64,000 bases of DNA from assembly GCF_019455385.1 (NCBI RefSeq), contig NZ_JACOFR010000009.1, positions 1-64,000 of the forward strand, in the 5' to 3' direction. Positions 1-9,425 of the stretch are shown here, piece after piece. Position numbers and translations under genes: made by a program. This DNA is from Bradyrhizobium sp. BR 10289. GTDB taxonomy: Bacteria; Pseudomonadota; Alphaproteobacteria; Rhizobiales; Xanthobacteraceae. Position 1 is the first letter of the stretch; every line of letters begins with the position of its first letter. The notes below the pieces were generated by a model that was not told the origin of the DNA, did no database searches, and worked only from the letters and a program-made list of their open reading frames with translations.

Positions 1-129
1 GCCGACGCTGCCGCGTCCACCGCAACCCAGCCCGCGATACGTGACGACGCGCGATCGCCCCTCAAGATCGAGCCGGGATGGGCGAGATATACGACAAATC
101 CGAATTTCGGTAAAGCGGAATATTTTTAA
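1..129 (+). CDS. possible 3' end of a truncated gene
   Basis: Frame 1 is open from the window edge to a TAA at 127-129 and would give a 42-residue C-terminal tail ending NPNFGKAEYF. There is no recognisable domain, and frame 2 is open slightly longer, so the frame choice is uncertain. Codon use is plausible for this genome. If real, the gene begins left of the window. Confidence 0.3.
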   Translation, partial: ADAAASTATQPAIRDDARSPLKIEPGWARYTTNPNFGKAEYF

Positions 130-441
130 GCGAGGCGATTGACCCAGCGGTCGCGTGTTTTGCCCGACGGGCAGCGCAGGATCTTGTAGTCCGGATGACA
201 CCACCGGGCGACACTCCGCCCCGGACCCGGTGACAGGCTCCACGTAATCCGGGAATCTCGACACAAGCGATAGCAGCCCCGGATTACGCTTGCGCTCCAT
301 CCGGGCTACGGGACCTCCCTCTGCTCCTTGTATGCATTATCCCAGTTGCCATCGCCCGGCACTTCGCTTTACATGCCGACAACCCGCCCTCGGGCCACGG
401 CCGGGGCGCACAAAAACACATGACATTCCAGGGGACGAAAC
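130..441. repeat. gene-free region with a degenerate dispersed repeat
   Basis: No convincing ORF lies here. The stretch around 180-310 contains 'ccggatgacaccaccgggcg' and 'cggattacgcttgcgctcca', followed by 'tccgggctacgg'. This is the kind of intergenic repeat recalled from many copies in Bradyrhizobium genomes. The last 15 bases (AGGGGACGAAAC before the ATG at 442) hold the ribosome site of the next gene. The repeat assignment is from memory, not from a search. Confidence 0.4.
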
Positions 442-1506
442 ATGGCGCGTAACATATTGATTCTCGGGGCCTCCTACGGCTCGCTGCTGGGCACGAAGCT
501 GCTGATGGCCGGCCACAATGTGACCCTGGTCTGCCGCGCCAAGACCGCAGAGCTGATCAACCGCGACGGTACCGAGGTCCGCATCAAATTGCGCGACGAA
601 GCGGTGCACCGGGCGATCTTCTCGCGCGACCTGCCCGGCAAGCTGGATGCCGTGACACCGCAGAATGTCGACGTCTCCCGCTACGACCTGGTCGGCCTCG
701 CGATGCAGGAGCCGCAATACACCAACCACACCGTGCGCATGCTCATGGTCAAGATCGCGGCGGCGAAGCTGCCGTGCCTGTCGATCATGAACATGCCGCC
801 GCTGCCTTATCTGAAGCGGATTCCGGCGCTCGCCGACATGGACCTCGAGGAGGCCTATACCAACGCGCAGGTCTGGGAGCGCTTCGAGCCGGGCCTCGTG
901 ACATTGTGCTCGCCCGATCCGCAGGCGTTCCGTCCGCCGGAAGAGGCTGCCAACGTGCTGCATGTCGGCCTGCCCACCAACTTCAAAGCTTCTGCGTTCG
1001 CCGACGACAAGCACAACAAGGTGCTGCGCGAGCTGGAGGCCGACATCGACGCGGTGACACTCGACGGCAAGGACGTGCCGGTGAAGCTGAAAGTGTTCGA
1101 TTCGCTGTTCGTGCCGCTGGCGAAATGGTCGATGCTGCTCACCGGCAATTACCGCTGCATCACCCCGCACGAGCCGCAATCGATCCGCGATGCCGTGCAT
1201 GGCGACCTCGCGCGCTCGCAAACGATCTACGACCACGTCGACGCCATCGCCCGCAAGCTCGGCGCCGATCCGGAAGACCAGGTGCCGTTCGCCAAATATG
1301 CCAAGGCCGCCGAAAGCCTGCTCAAACCGTCATCGGCCGCACGCGCAGTGGCAGCCGGCGCGCCCTTCATCGAGCGCGTCGACCTGCTGGTGAAGCTGAT
1401 CTCGCATCAGCTCGGCGTGCCCAATCCCGAGATCGACCGCACTGTGGAGACCGTGGACCTGAAGCTCAACGAGAGGATCGTGCAGGGCGGCTCGGGCGCG
1501 CAATAG
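442..1506 (+). CDS. ketopantoate reductase-like NAD(P)-binding protein
   Basis: This 354-residue protein has an N-terminal Rossmann fold: after a hydrophobic strand comes GASYGSLLG (residues about 9-17), then HNVTLVCR, which fits an NAD(P)H-binding beta-alpha-beta unit of the ApbA/PanE type. The C-terminal half is helical, as in 6-phosphogluconate-dehydrogenase-like dehydrogenases. It is longer than typical PanE (about 300 residues), and the dinucleotide motif is GxxxGxxxG rather than the classical GxGxxG. It should therefore be read as a family member of unknown substrate rather than true PanE. The start is backed by AGGGGACG at 430-437. No operon partner is visible; the next gene is on the other strand. 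Confidence 0.7.
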   Translation: MARNILILGASYGSLLGTKLLMAGHNVTLVCRAKTAELINRDGTEVRIKLRDEAVHRAIFSRDLPGKLDAVTPQNVDVSRYDLVGLAMQEPQYTNHTVRMLMVKIAAAKLPCLSIMNMPPLPYLKRIPALADMDLEEAYTNAQVWERFEPGLVTLCSPDPQAFRPPEEAANVLHVGLPTNFKASAFADDKHNKVLRELEADIDAVTLDGKDVPVKLKVFDSLFVPLAKWSMLLTGNYRCITPHEPQSIRDAVHGDLARSQTIYDHVDAIARKLGADPEDQVPFAKYAKAAESLLKPSSAARAVAAGAPFIERVDLLVKLISHQLGVPNPEIDRTVETVDLKLNERIVQGGSGAQ

Positions 1507-1521
1507 CGGGCCGTTCATGCA

Positions 1522-1851
1522 TCAATGAGAGTGTCCGCCTGCGTCGGAAGCGCCCGAATGGTCGCTGCCGCCGTGATCGGTGCTGCCGCCATCGCCGCCT
1601 GATCCGGACTCGGCAGCAAAGAAGCCCCAACGCGCGGCGTCTACGACCATCGATGTGTAGAGCGCTCTCGCCGCGCCGTATTCCGGATCGGAGGGGGCGA
1701 GTTCGTCGAGCTTCGCTCTCATCTCGGCGATGTCTCTCAACCGCGCCTGCCGGTTGAAGAGCCAGTAGATGCCCAGGCCGAGCGTCACCAAGGCCACGAT
1801 GCCGAACACCGTGATCGTGATCATGGCGGGGGTAGCGAGCATGCTCATCAC
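1522..1851 (-). CDS. small single-span membrane protein with Gly/Ser/His-rich tail
   Basis: A 109-residue protein with one hydrophobic segment (about residues 8-33, ITVFGIVALVTLGLGIYWLF), then a charged helical stretch (ARLRDIAEMRAKLDELAPSD) and a low-complexity tail rich in Gly, Ser, Asp and His (GGDGGSTDHGGSDHSG). The tail could bind metal or be a flexible periplasmic extension, but function is unknown. It is convergent with the ketopantoate-reductase-like gene, 15 bases away. Two ATGs are adjacent at the start, so the first residue is uncertain. Confidence 0.6.
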   Translation of the reverse strand: MMSMLATPAMITITVFGIVALVTLGLGIYWLFNRQARLRDIAEMRAKLDELAPSDPEYGAARALYTSMVVDAARWGFFAAESGSGGDGGSTDHGGSDHSGASDAGGHSH

Positions 1852-2363
1852 GATCGCAGCCTCCTGGCTCCTGCCAGCCGGAAAGACGACTGACGACTAC
1901 CGCATCCCCGTAAAGATATCGACAATCTTTGGGTGAAACTCCGACTGAGGTGCCGCAGCTCTCCTCATAAGCAGTTCCTACTTTGGTGCGCGGGCGACGC
2001 ACCACGCTGGTTCCATCATCACCGCGCAATCACGCAAACGTGTCGCCTCCCCGCACACCTGCGCAGGCGCAGTGCATCTCGTCACTGCGTCGCGGACAGC
2101 GGGCTCCTCATCATTTTCCGGGCCGTGCCGCGTTGAAAACGAGCTTGTTTGACCGTGAAACCGGCGGTGCTAGCAAGTTCCCCACTGCCGGCGCCAGACG
2201 AGGCGCACGATCGCGGGCGGTCCGCATTTTTTGCAACCGCCGCATGCGCGCATGTCGGGCTCGGATCGTTGTCCGGCAAACGGGATGAAGATAGCTGTTG
2301 GGCTCAGCTATCACGCAGAGCCTGTGTCCCTCAGGGAACGGACGCAAACAACAAGAACAACAA
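1852..2363. other. gene-free region
   Basis: About 500 bases with only short overlapping frames of arginine-rich translation typical of non-coding high-GC DNA. It must contain the promoters of the small membrane protein (leftward) and the YkgJ-type gene (rightward), but no clear promoter, operator or hairpin was recognised. An in-frame TTG at 2298 could extend the next gene but has no ribosome site. Confidence 0.4.
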
Positions 2364-3182
2364 ATGGATGAGGCGACACTGAGCGTCGTCCGCGCGGTCG
2401 AGGCCGGCGCGACGACGATGAAGGGCGTGATCGACGCCACCGGACTGTCCCGTCTCAAGATCGAACGCGCGTTGAGCGCGCTGGAAAAGCAGAAGCTGCT
2501 GGTCCGCGACGGCGGGGGCTTTCGTCCAACCGGCCCGCCGAAGGCTGTGCCACTGACCCGGCAATGCGGGTCGTGCAACGCCTGTTGCGACGTTCTGGAG
2601 GTGGCCGCGGTGGACAAGCCGGTGAACCAGCTCTGCAGGCATTGGCAGACGGGCACCGGATGCACCATCTACGACCGCCGCCCCCAGATGTGCCGCGCCT
2701 TCGTCTGCGCCTGGCTGCAAGGCCATCTCGACGACGACTGGTTCCCGGCGAAATCGGGTATCATCGTTCATTTCAGCCGGGACGCGGTCAACGTCACCGT
2801 CGACGATCATTGCCCCGATCGCTGGCGCGAGGAGCCGTATTTCGGCAAGCTTGTCGAATGGTCGCTGAACGGGATCAGGCGGATCGGAAACCGAGGCTAC
2901 GCGACCCTCGTGGTCTCGGGCGCCGACCGGTTCATGCTGCTCGGACGCACGGTCGTTCCCGATCCGACGCCGTTCGGCACGGCGTTCCTGCCGCTGACGG
3001 CCGATACGTTCCGGTTCTGGCGGGCGAGGTCGGCCGAGCATTTGCAGCGGCTCCACGAGCGCATCACCGAGATCGAGCGCATCAGCCGGGAATTCGGCTC
3101 TTGCGTCATCCCCGAGAACGAGGACGACGATCCGCATTCCCCCTATCGGCCCGCACTCTTACGGTTGTCCGGTCACCCCTGA
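2364..3182 (+). CDS. winged-helix plus YkgJ-type Cys-cluster protein
   Basis: The protein is about 272 residues from the ATG at 2364; upstream codons from 2298 are ignored because ATG is preferred. The N-terminus (TLSVVRAVEAGATTMKGVID, then SRLKIERALSALEKQKLL) looks like a helix-turn-helix. It is followed by a YkgJ/UPF0153-type cysteine cluster: CGSCNACC, then CRHW, GCTIY, RPQMCRAFVCAW. That spacing (CxxCxxCC ... C ... C ... CxxxxC) is the signature of this putative Zn/Fe-chelating family. The remaining C-terminal part is unassigned. Function is unknown; the HTH fusion suggests metal- or redox-responsive control, which is inference. Confidence 0.75.
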   Translation: MDEATLSVVRAVEAGATTMKGVIDATGLSRLKIERALSALEKQKLLVRDGGGFRPTGPPKAVPLTRQCGSCNACCDVLEVAAVDKPVNQLCRHWQTGTGCTIYDRRPQMCRAFVCAWLQGHLDDDWFPAKSGIIVHFSRDAVNVTVDDHCPDRWREEPYFGKLVEWSLNGIRRIGNRGYATLVVSGADRFMLLGRTVVPDPTPFGTAFLPLTADTFRFWRARSAEHLQRLHERITEIERISREFGSCVIPENEDDDPHSPYRPALLRLSGHP

Positions 3183-3286
3183 ACTCTGCCGTGGGCAACG
3201 CGGCACGATTCGCGCTGGAACGCTCGACGTGACCCGGCGGGATTGGTAAGCCGCTGTCCGCGAATGACGGGGACTCTGAGTCGGGC

Positions 3287-4798
3287 ATGACGGTTGCGAT
3301 CGAGATGGGGCAGACCACGGCCGGCGCCGTGGCCGCCATGGACCTCGAGGAACTGCTGGCGACCCGTCTCCTGGTGCAGGGCAATTCGGGCTCCGGCAAG
3401 TCGCATCTGCTCAGGCGGCTCTTGGAGCAGAGCGCGCCCTGGGTACAGCAGGCCATCATCGACCCCGAAGGCGATTTCGTCACGCTGGCCGAGCGCTTCG
3501 GCCATCTCGTGATCGAGGCCGAGGATCATACCGAGCGCGGCCTGCAGGTCGCCGGCGAGCGCGCGCGGCTGCATCGCGTCTCCACCGTGCTCAATCTCGA
3601 AGGGCTGGACGCCGAGAACCAGATGCGCCGCGCGGCAGCGTTCCTCGGCGGGATGTTCGACGTCGACCGCGACCATTGGTATCCGATGCTGGTGGTCGTC
3701 GACGAGGCGCAGCTGTTCGCGCCGGCGGTGGCCGGCGAAGTCTCGGACGAAGCGCGAAAGCTGTCGCTCGGCGCCATGACCAATCTGATGTGCCGCGGCC
3801 GCAAGCGTGGGCTCGCCGGCATCATCGCGACGCAGCGCCTCGCCAAGCTCGCCAAGAACGTCGCGGCCGAGGCCTCCAACTTTCTGATGGGCCGCACCTT
3901 TCTCGACATCGACATGGCGCGCGCCGCCGATCTGCTCGGCATGGAACGGCGGCAGGCGGAAGCGTTTCGCGATCTCGAGCGCGGCCAGTTCATGGCGCTC
4001 GGACCTGCGCTGTCGCGCCGGCCGCTGCGCCTCAACATCGGGCCGACCGATACCAGCCCACGCAATTCGACGCCGCGGCTGATGCCGCTGCCGGAAGCAA
4101 CCACGGAAGACATGCGCGCGGTGATCCTGGCCGCGCCGCCCCCCGATGCCAGCCGGCCGCAGCGCCGGCCCGCACCTGATCTGCTCGAGCAGTTGCGCGC
4201 AGCGAAGGCCGCGGCGCCGGAGATCCGGCCCGAGGTGGTCGAGGAGCCCGTGAGTGCCGAGGAGCTCGCGGAGCGGCGCGAGCGGGTCGACCGCACGCTG
4301 CGCGCCGTGCTGGCCGCGCCCGATGCCGGCTTTCGCGCGATCGGCGTGCTCTATCAGGAATTCGTGGTCCGCTGCCGGATCGAGGGGCTAGGGGCTTCCG
4401 TGCCTGACCTCACCGAATTCCGCCGCATGCTGACCCATGCGCGCGCGGGGCTCGGCGCTGACATCGCCGAGGACGATGCCTGGCAGGAGGTGACGCTGCG
4501 CGCCTCGATCCTGCCCGACGACATGCAGGGCGTGTTCATAATGATCGCGCGCGCGGCCAAGGAAGGCTGGCCCTGTCCCGGCGATGCCGCGATCGCCCGC
4601 GCCTATGGCTCGCATTCCCTGCGCCGGGCGCAACGCCTGCTCGGCTATATGGAAGAGCAGGGCCTGATCGTGGTCCAGTTCGACGGCGGCGGACGCAGGT
4701 TCGTCACGCTGGTGGAATTGGCCTGGGCGACGGCACCGGGCGATCCCAATGGCGACGACCAGCCGGCCGAGCAGGTCGCGAGCGCGGCCTCGGCTTGA
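3287..4798 (+). CDS. HerA-like (DUF87) P-loop ATPase
   Basis: This 503-residue ATPase has Walker A GNSGSGKS at residues 32-39, IIDPEGDFVTLAER shortly after (typical of the HerA/VirB4/FtsK branch), and Walker B MLVVVDEAQLF at about 134-144. A downstream arginine-rich MCRGRKRGL and ATQRLAKL stretch fits sensor and arginine-finger regions. The C-terminal 200 residues have a Pro/Arg linker and a helical domain that may be winged-helix. HerA enzymes translocate on DNA, usually with a NurA nuclease; none is adjacent. The upstream neighbour is the YkgJ-type protein on the same strand (104-base gap). It ends exactly where the convergent nickel permease ends. Confidence 0.8.
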   Translation: MTVAIEMGQTTAGAVAAMDLEELLATRLLVQGNSGSGKSHLLRRLLEQSAPWVQQAIIDPEGDFVTLAERFGHLVIEAEDHTERGLQVAGERARLHRVSTVLNLEGLDAENQMRRAAAFLGGMFDVDRDHWYPMLVVVDEAQLFAPAVAGEVSDEARKLSLGAMTNLMCRGRKRGLAGIIATQRLAKLAKNVAAEASNFLMGRTFLDIDMARAADLLGMERRQAEAFRDLERGQFMALGPALSRRPLRLNIGPTDTSPRNSTPRLMPLPEATTEDMRAVILAAPPPDASRPQRRPAPDLLEQLRAAKAAAPEIRPEVVEEPVSAEELAERRERVDRTLRAVLAAPDAGFRAIGVLYQEFVVRCRIEGLGASVPDLTEFRRMLTHARAGLGADIAEDDAWQEVTLRASILPDDMQGVFIMIARAAKEGWPCPGDAAIARAYGSHSLRRAQRLLGYMEEQGLIVVQFDGGGRRFVTLVELAWATAPGDPNGDDQPAEQVASAASA

Positions 4799-5881
4799 TC
4801 ACGCCGCCTCGGTCGCATCAGCGGATACGAGCGCGTCCGGCGCGGCGAACATGCGGCGATAGAGCAGGACCGAGACGAGCCAGGCGATCGCGAACAGCGC
4901 GATCACCGCGAAGCCGACATTGGCCAGCGACTCGTTGAGACCGTCGACCAACGTCCACACACCGCCGGTGAGGCCGAGACGATCGGCGATCAGGCCAAGC
5001 GCCTCGATGCCGCCGATGAACAGCGCGACCGCGACGGAGGCGCCGGTGATGGTGAGGTTGTACCAGAGCTTGCGCATGGGATCGACGAAGGCCCAGCGAT
5101 AGGCGCTGACCATCAGCGCGGAATCGGCCGTGTCGACCAGTGCCATGCCCGCGGCGAACAGGGCGGGAAACACCATGACATCGGCGAGCGATGCCCCGCG
5201 CGCGGCTTCGCCGGCGGAAATGCTGAGCAGGCCGATCTCGGTCGCGGTGTCGAAGCCGAGGCCGAACAGGAATCCGAGCGGATACATGTGCACGGGCTTG
5301 GTCACGAGGCGAAACATCGGGCCAAGCAGCCGCGCGAGAAAACCGCGATGGGCGAGCAGCGCGTCGAGGCCTTCGGCGTCGTGAACGCCGTGCTCGCGCG
5401 CCAGGCGAAACGTCCGCCACAGGCCGGCGAAGATGGCGAGGTTGATGGCCGCGATCACCAGCAGGAACAGCGCCGATACCGACGAGCCGATGAAGCCGCC
5501 GATCTCCCGCAGCAGGCCGTCCCCGCCAAGGCCGACCGCGCCGAGCGCAAGCAGCATGGTCGCGACCACGACGATGGTGGAATGGCCGAGCGCGAAATAC
5601 AGGCCGACGCTGCGCGGCGCACCGCCCGCCTGCATCAGCTTGCGCACGACGTTGTCGATCGCGGCGATGTGGTCGGCATCGACGGCATGACGAAGGCCGA
5701 ACACCCAGGCCAGCAGCGCGGTCGCCATGACCGTCGGACGGTCGCCGAACGCCGCAAAGGCCCAGGCCCATGCGGCGATGTTGGCGGCGATGAGCCCGCC
5801 GAACAGCAGCACAGTGGCGGGCTCGGCCGCCCGTAAGGACCATCTCGTCACGAACATCATTCCGTCCGCTGTGCGCCCCAT
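4799..5881 (-). CDS. NiCoT-family nickel/cobalt permease
   Basis: A 360-residue polytopic protein with the diagnostic NiCoT motif RHAVDADHIAAIDN (residues 64-77, the HX4DH metal-selectivity motif in TM2). The second and third signatures LGFDTATEIGLL and LFAAGMALVDTADSALM are also present. It imports Ni2+ or Co2+ across the inner membrane for urease or hydrogenase maturation, or for cobalamin. The first ATG at 5881 has no ribosome site; ATGs at 5860 and 5857 follow GGACGGA and may be the true start. Control by nickel is supported by the NikR-type operator at 5892-5919. No hydrogenase or urease genes are in view. Confidence 0.92.
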   Translation of the reverse strand: MGRTADGMMFVTRWSLRAAEPATVLLFGGLIAANIAAWAWAFAAFGDRPTVMATALLAWVFGLRHAVDADHIAAIDNVVRKLMQAGGAPRSVGLYFALGHSTIVVVATMLLALGAVGLGGDGLLREIGGFIGSSVSALFLLVIAAINLAIFAGLWRTFRLAREHGVHDAEGLDALLAHRGFLARLLGPMFRLVTKPVHMYPLGFLFGLGFDTATEIGLLSISAGEAARGASLADVMVFPALFAAGMALVDTADSALMVSAYRWAFVDPMRKLWYNLTITGASVAVALFIGGIEALGLIADRLGLTGGVWTLVDGLNESLANVGFAVIALFAIAWLVSVLLYRRMFAAPDALVSADATEAA

Positions 5882-5891
5882 CGCGGCAGCG

Positions 5892-5919
5892 GTATGATAT
5901 TTTCATAAAGTGGTCATAC
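5892..5919. promoter_or_regulatory. NikR-type operator upstream of the nickel permease
   Basis: The sequence is GTATGA at 5892-5897, 16 bases, then TCATAC at 5914-5919. This is exactly the GTATGA-N16-TCATAC inverted repeat known for E. coli NikR. It is 11-38 bases upstream of the earliest possible start of the divergent-facing NiCoT gene, a placement that would block transcription when nickel is plentiful. NikR itself is not encoded in this window. Confidence 0.85.
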
Positions 5920-5972
5920 TGACCAGCCCCGGTCATCGTCCGACGAGCGCGTATGCGAATTTGCCGGAGGTC

Positions 5973-6703
5973 CTACGCCGCCTCGGAGCCGCCGAGATAG
6001 GCATCGCGCACGCGAGGATCGTCCTTCAGCTGGCGCGCCGGGCCGGACAGCACAATCTTGCCGGTCTGGAGCACATAGGCCTCGTGCGCGATCTCGAGTG
6101 CGAGGCTGGCGTTCTGCTCGACCATGAAGACGGAGACGCCTTCCTGGTTGATGGTGCGGATCAATTCCAGCACGCGGTCGACATAGAGCGGCGACAGGCC
6201 CATGGTCGGCTCGTCCATCACGATCAGGCGCGGCCGGCTCATCAGCGCCCGCGCCATCGCCACCATCTGCTGCTCGCCGCCGGACAAGGAGCCGGCGCGC
6301 TGCGACAGCCGCTGGCCGAGTTTTGGGAACAAGGTGAGCATCTTGTCGAGATCCTGCGCCACGGCGTCGCGGTCGTCGCGCACGAAGGCGCCCATCAGGA
6401 TGTTTTCGCGGACGCTCATGTCGGCGAACAGCCGCCGTGCCTCCGGCACCGAGGCGATGCCGCGGCGAACGATCTGCGGCGTGGTGAGGCCGATCAGCGA
6501 AGCACCGTCGAAGGTCACCTCGCCCGAGCGCGGTTTGACCAGGCCCAGGATGATCTTCATCGTCGTCGACTTGCCGCTGGCATTGCCGCCGAGCAGGCAG
6601 ACGATATGGCCGCGGCCGACTTTGATCGAGAGGTCGAAATGTACCTGGGCCTGGCCGTAGAAGGTGTTGACGTTCGACAGCGAGAGAAGAGCGTCTGATG
6701 TCG

Positions 6704-6707
<4 letters not shown>
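5973..6707 (-). CDS. livF: branched-chain-amino-acid-type ABC transporter ATPase LivF
   Basis: A 244-residue ABC ATPase with Walker A GGNASGKST, Q-loop region, signature LSGGEQQMVAMARALMSRP, Walker B LIVMDEPTMGLSP and H-loop VFMVEQNA; the VEQN switch is typical of LivF. It supplies ATP hydrolysis for the HAAT-family importer encoded upstream. Its ATG overlaps the stop of livG by four bases (ATGA, 6704-6707), so translation is coupled. It is the last gene of the minus-strand cluster. The real substrate is probably not leucine given the monooxygenase neighbours. Confidence 0.92.
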
Positions 6708-7548
<841 letters not shown>

Positions 7549-7549
<1 letters not shown>

Positions 7550-9372
7550 CAGATTGTCCCCAACAGGCCCTGCGGCCTGAATCGCACCAGCAGCAGCAGC
7601 ACGATGCCGTAGATCAGGATGCGATACTCCGCCGCGATCCGGAACACCTCCGGCAGCCCGACCAGCGCGACCGCCCCCAGGATCGCGCCGACCACATTGC
7701 CGAGGCCGCCGAGGATCACGACGGTCAGTGCAAGGATGGATTGCTGCGTATTGAAGGTCTCGTGGTTGATGTAGGAATAAAGATGCGCGGCGATGCCGCC
7801 GCTGACGCCGGCGGCGAAGCCGCCGAAGATGAAGGCAAGCGATTTGTAACGGTTGAGGCTGAGGCCATAGGCGCGTGCGGCGATGTCGTCGTCGCGGATG
7901 GCGCGGAAGCTGCGGCCGAGATGCGAAGAGAGCAACCGGCCCTGGAGCAGCGCCAACACCACCATCACGGCGAAGCTGAACCAGTAGATCGCGGTCGGGC
8001 TGATCAAATCGTAACCGAACAGCGACAGCGGCGGGATGCCGGAAATACCAATCGGGCCGCGCGTGACGCTCTCCCAGTTCAGGATCACCAGCGACACGAT
8101 CTCGCCGATGGCGAGCGTCGCGATCGAGACATAATGGCCACGCAGACGGAACGACGGCGAGATCAGCAGCGTGCCGAGCGCGGCGCTCATCAGGCCGCCG
8201 GCGATGATGGCGAGGCCGACGGGCACGTTGAGGGTCAGCGACAGCAGCGCGGAAGTATAGGCGCCGATCGCGAGCAGCGCGGCGTGGCCGAGCGAGACCT
8301 GCCCCATCGTGCCCGCCACCAGTGTCAGGCTGAGCGCGAGCATGCCGAGCAGCCAGGCGTTGATCAGGGTCTGGAGCACGTAGAAGGACACGGGGAAGAA
8401 TGGCAGGACTGCGAAGCTCGCGGCCGCCAGCAACAGCGCCCAGCGCGGGATGCGCACGGGGCGGCTCGGCGCAATGAAAGTGCCGGTGAGCGGTTCGGGC
8501 GGCGCCTGTCGCGCGCTGGCGAACAGGCCGTTCGGGCGCAGCACGAGCACGACGACCAGCAGCAGGAAGGCGAACAAATTGCGATAGCTGGTACCGAACA
8601 CGGCAACGCCGTAGCTCTCGACGAGGCCCAGCAAGAGGCTACCAATCACCGCGCCGGGCACGTTGCCGGCTCCACCCACGACCTCGGCAACGACGCCCTT
8701 GAGGGTCGCCTGCAGGCTCATCGCGGTGTCGATCTGGTTATAGTACATGCCGACCAGCATGCCGGAGACGCCGCCGAGCGCGGCGGCAATGCCGAACACG
8801 GCCTGATTGACCCGGTTGACGTCGACGCCCATCTGCATCGCGGCGTCGCGGTCCTGCGAGGCGGCGCGCACGGCCCAGCCGAGCTTGCTGTAACGCAGGA
8901 ACACGAACAGCAGCAGCGCGCTGGTGAGGCCGACGCCGGCGATCAGCAGATCGAGCGGGCCGATGGTGCCGCCGCCGACCTGGAAGCGGACGTCCGGCAG
9001 CTGGCTCGGCAGCGCGCGCGGGTTGGGCGAGAAGGTCAGCATGACGAGCTGATCGAGCACGAAGCTGATGCCGATGGTCGCAAGCAGCGGCGCGATCCGC
9101 ACCGAGTTCTGCAGCGGCCGCAGGCCGAACCGCTCGATGATCAGGCCGACGATCGCAGCGGCCGCGGCGACCACGATGATGGTGAGCGGCAGCGGCGTAT
9201 GCAGCTGCACCACGGCGACCCAGCCGATATAGGCGCCGACCAGATAGATCGAGCCCTGTGCGAAGTTGATCAGCCGGCTGACGCCGAAGATCAGCGCGAG
9301 CCCGACCGCAACGAGGGCGTAGACATTGCCGACGATCAGTCCGTTGATCGTGTAGTCGAGCCAGGAAGACAC
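7549..9372 (-). CDS. livHM: fused LivH-LivM permease of a branched-chain-amino-acid-type importer
   Basis: At 607 residues this is about twice one Liv permease. The first half (about 1-290) carries the LivH pattern NGLIVGNVYALVAVGLALIF, RLINFAQGSIYLVGAYIGW and GLVESYGVAVFG. The second half (about 305-607) carries the LivM pattern LGMLALSLTLVAGTMGQVSL, GHAALLAIGAYTSALL and GGLGNVVGAILGA. A single gene therefore encodes both transmembrane subunits, a fusion known in alphaproteobacteria. The start is GTG at 9372 with TAGGAA seven bases upstream. It lies between the binding protein and livG. Confidence 0.9.
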
Positions 9373-9397
9373 GCAGCGTTCCTACTGAAGAGAGAAA

Positions 9398-9419
9398 GGC
9401 TGGAGCCTCCGCTCCAGCC
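9398..9419 (-). terminator. intra-operon hairpin after the binding-protein gene
   Basis: The arms GGCTGGAG (9398-9405) and CTCCAGCC (9412-9419) pair around a 6-base loop directly after the binding-protein stop, and on the minus strand are followed by TTTCTCTC. Such partial terminators commonly follow binding-protein genes and raise their mRNA over the permease genes. The U-tract is interrupted, so it is probably leaky. Confidence 0.5.
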
Positions 9420-9425
9420 GAGAGA

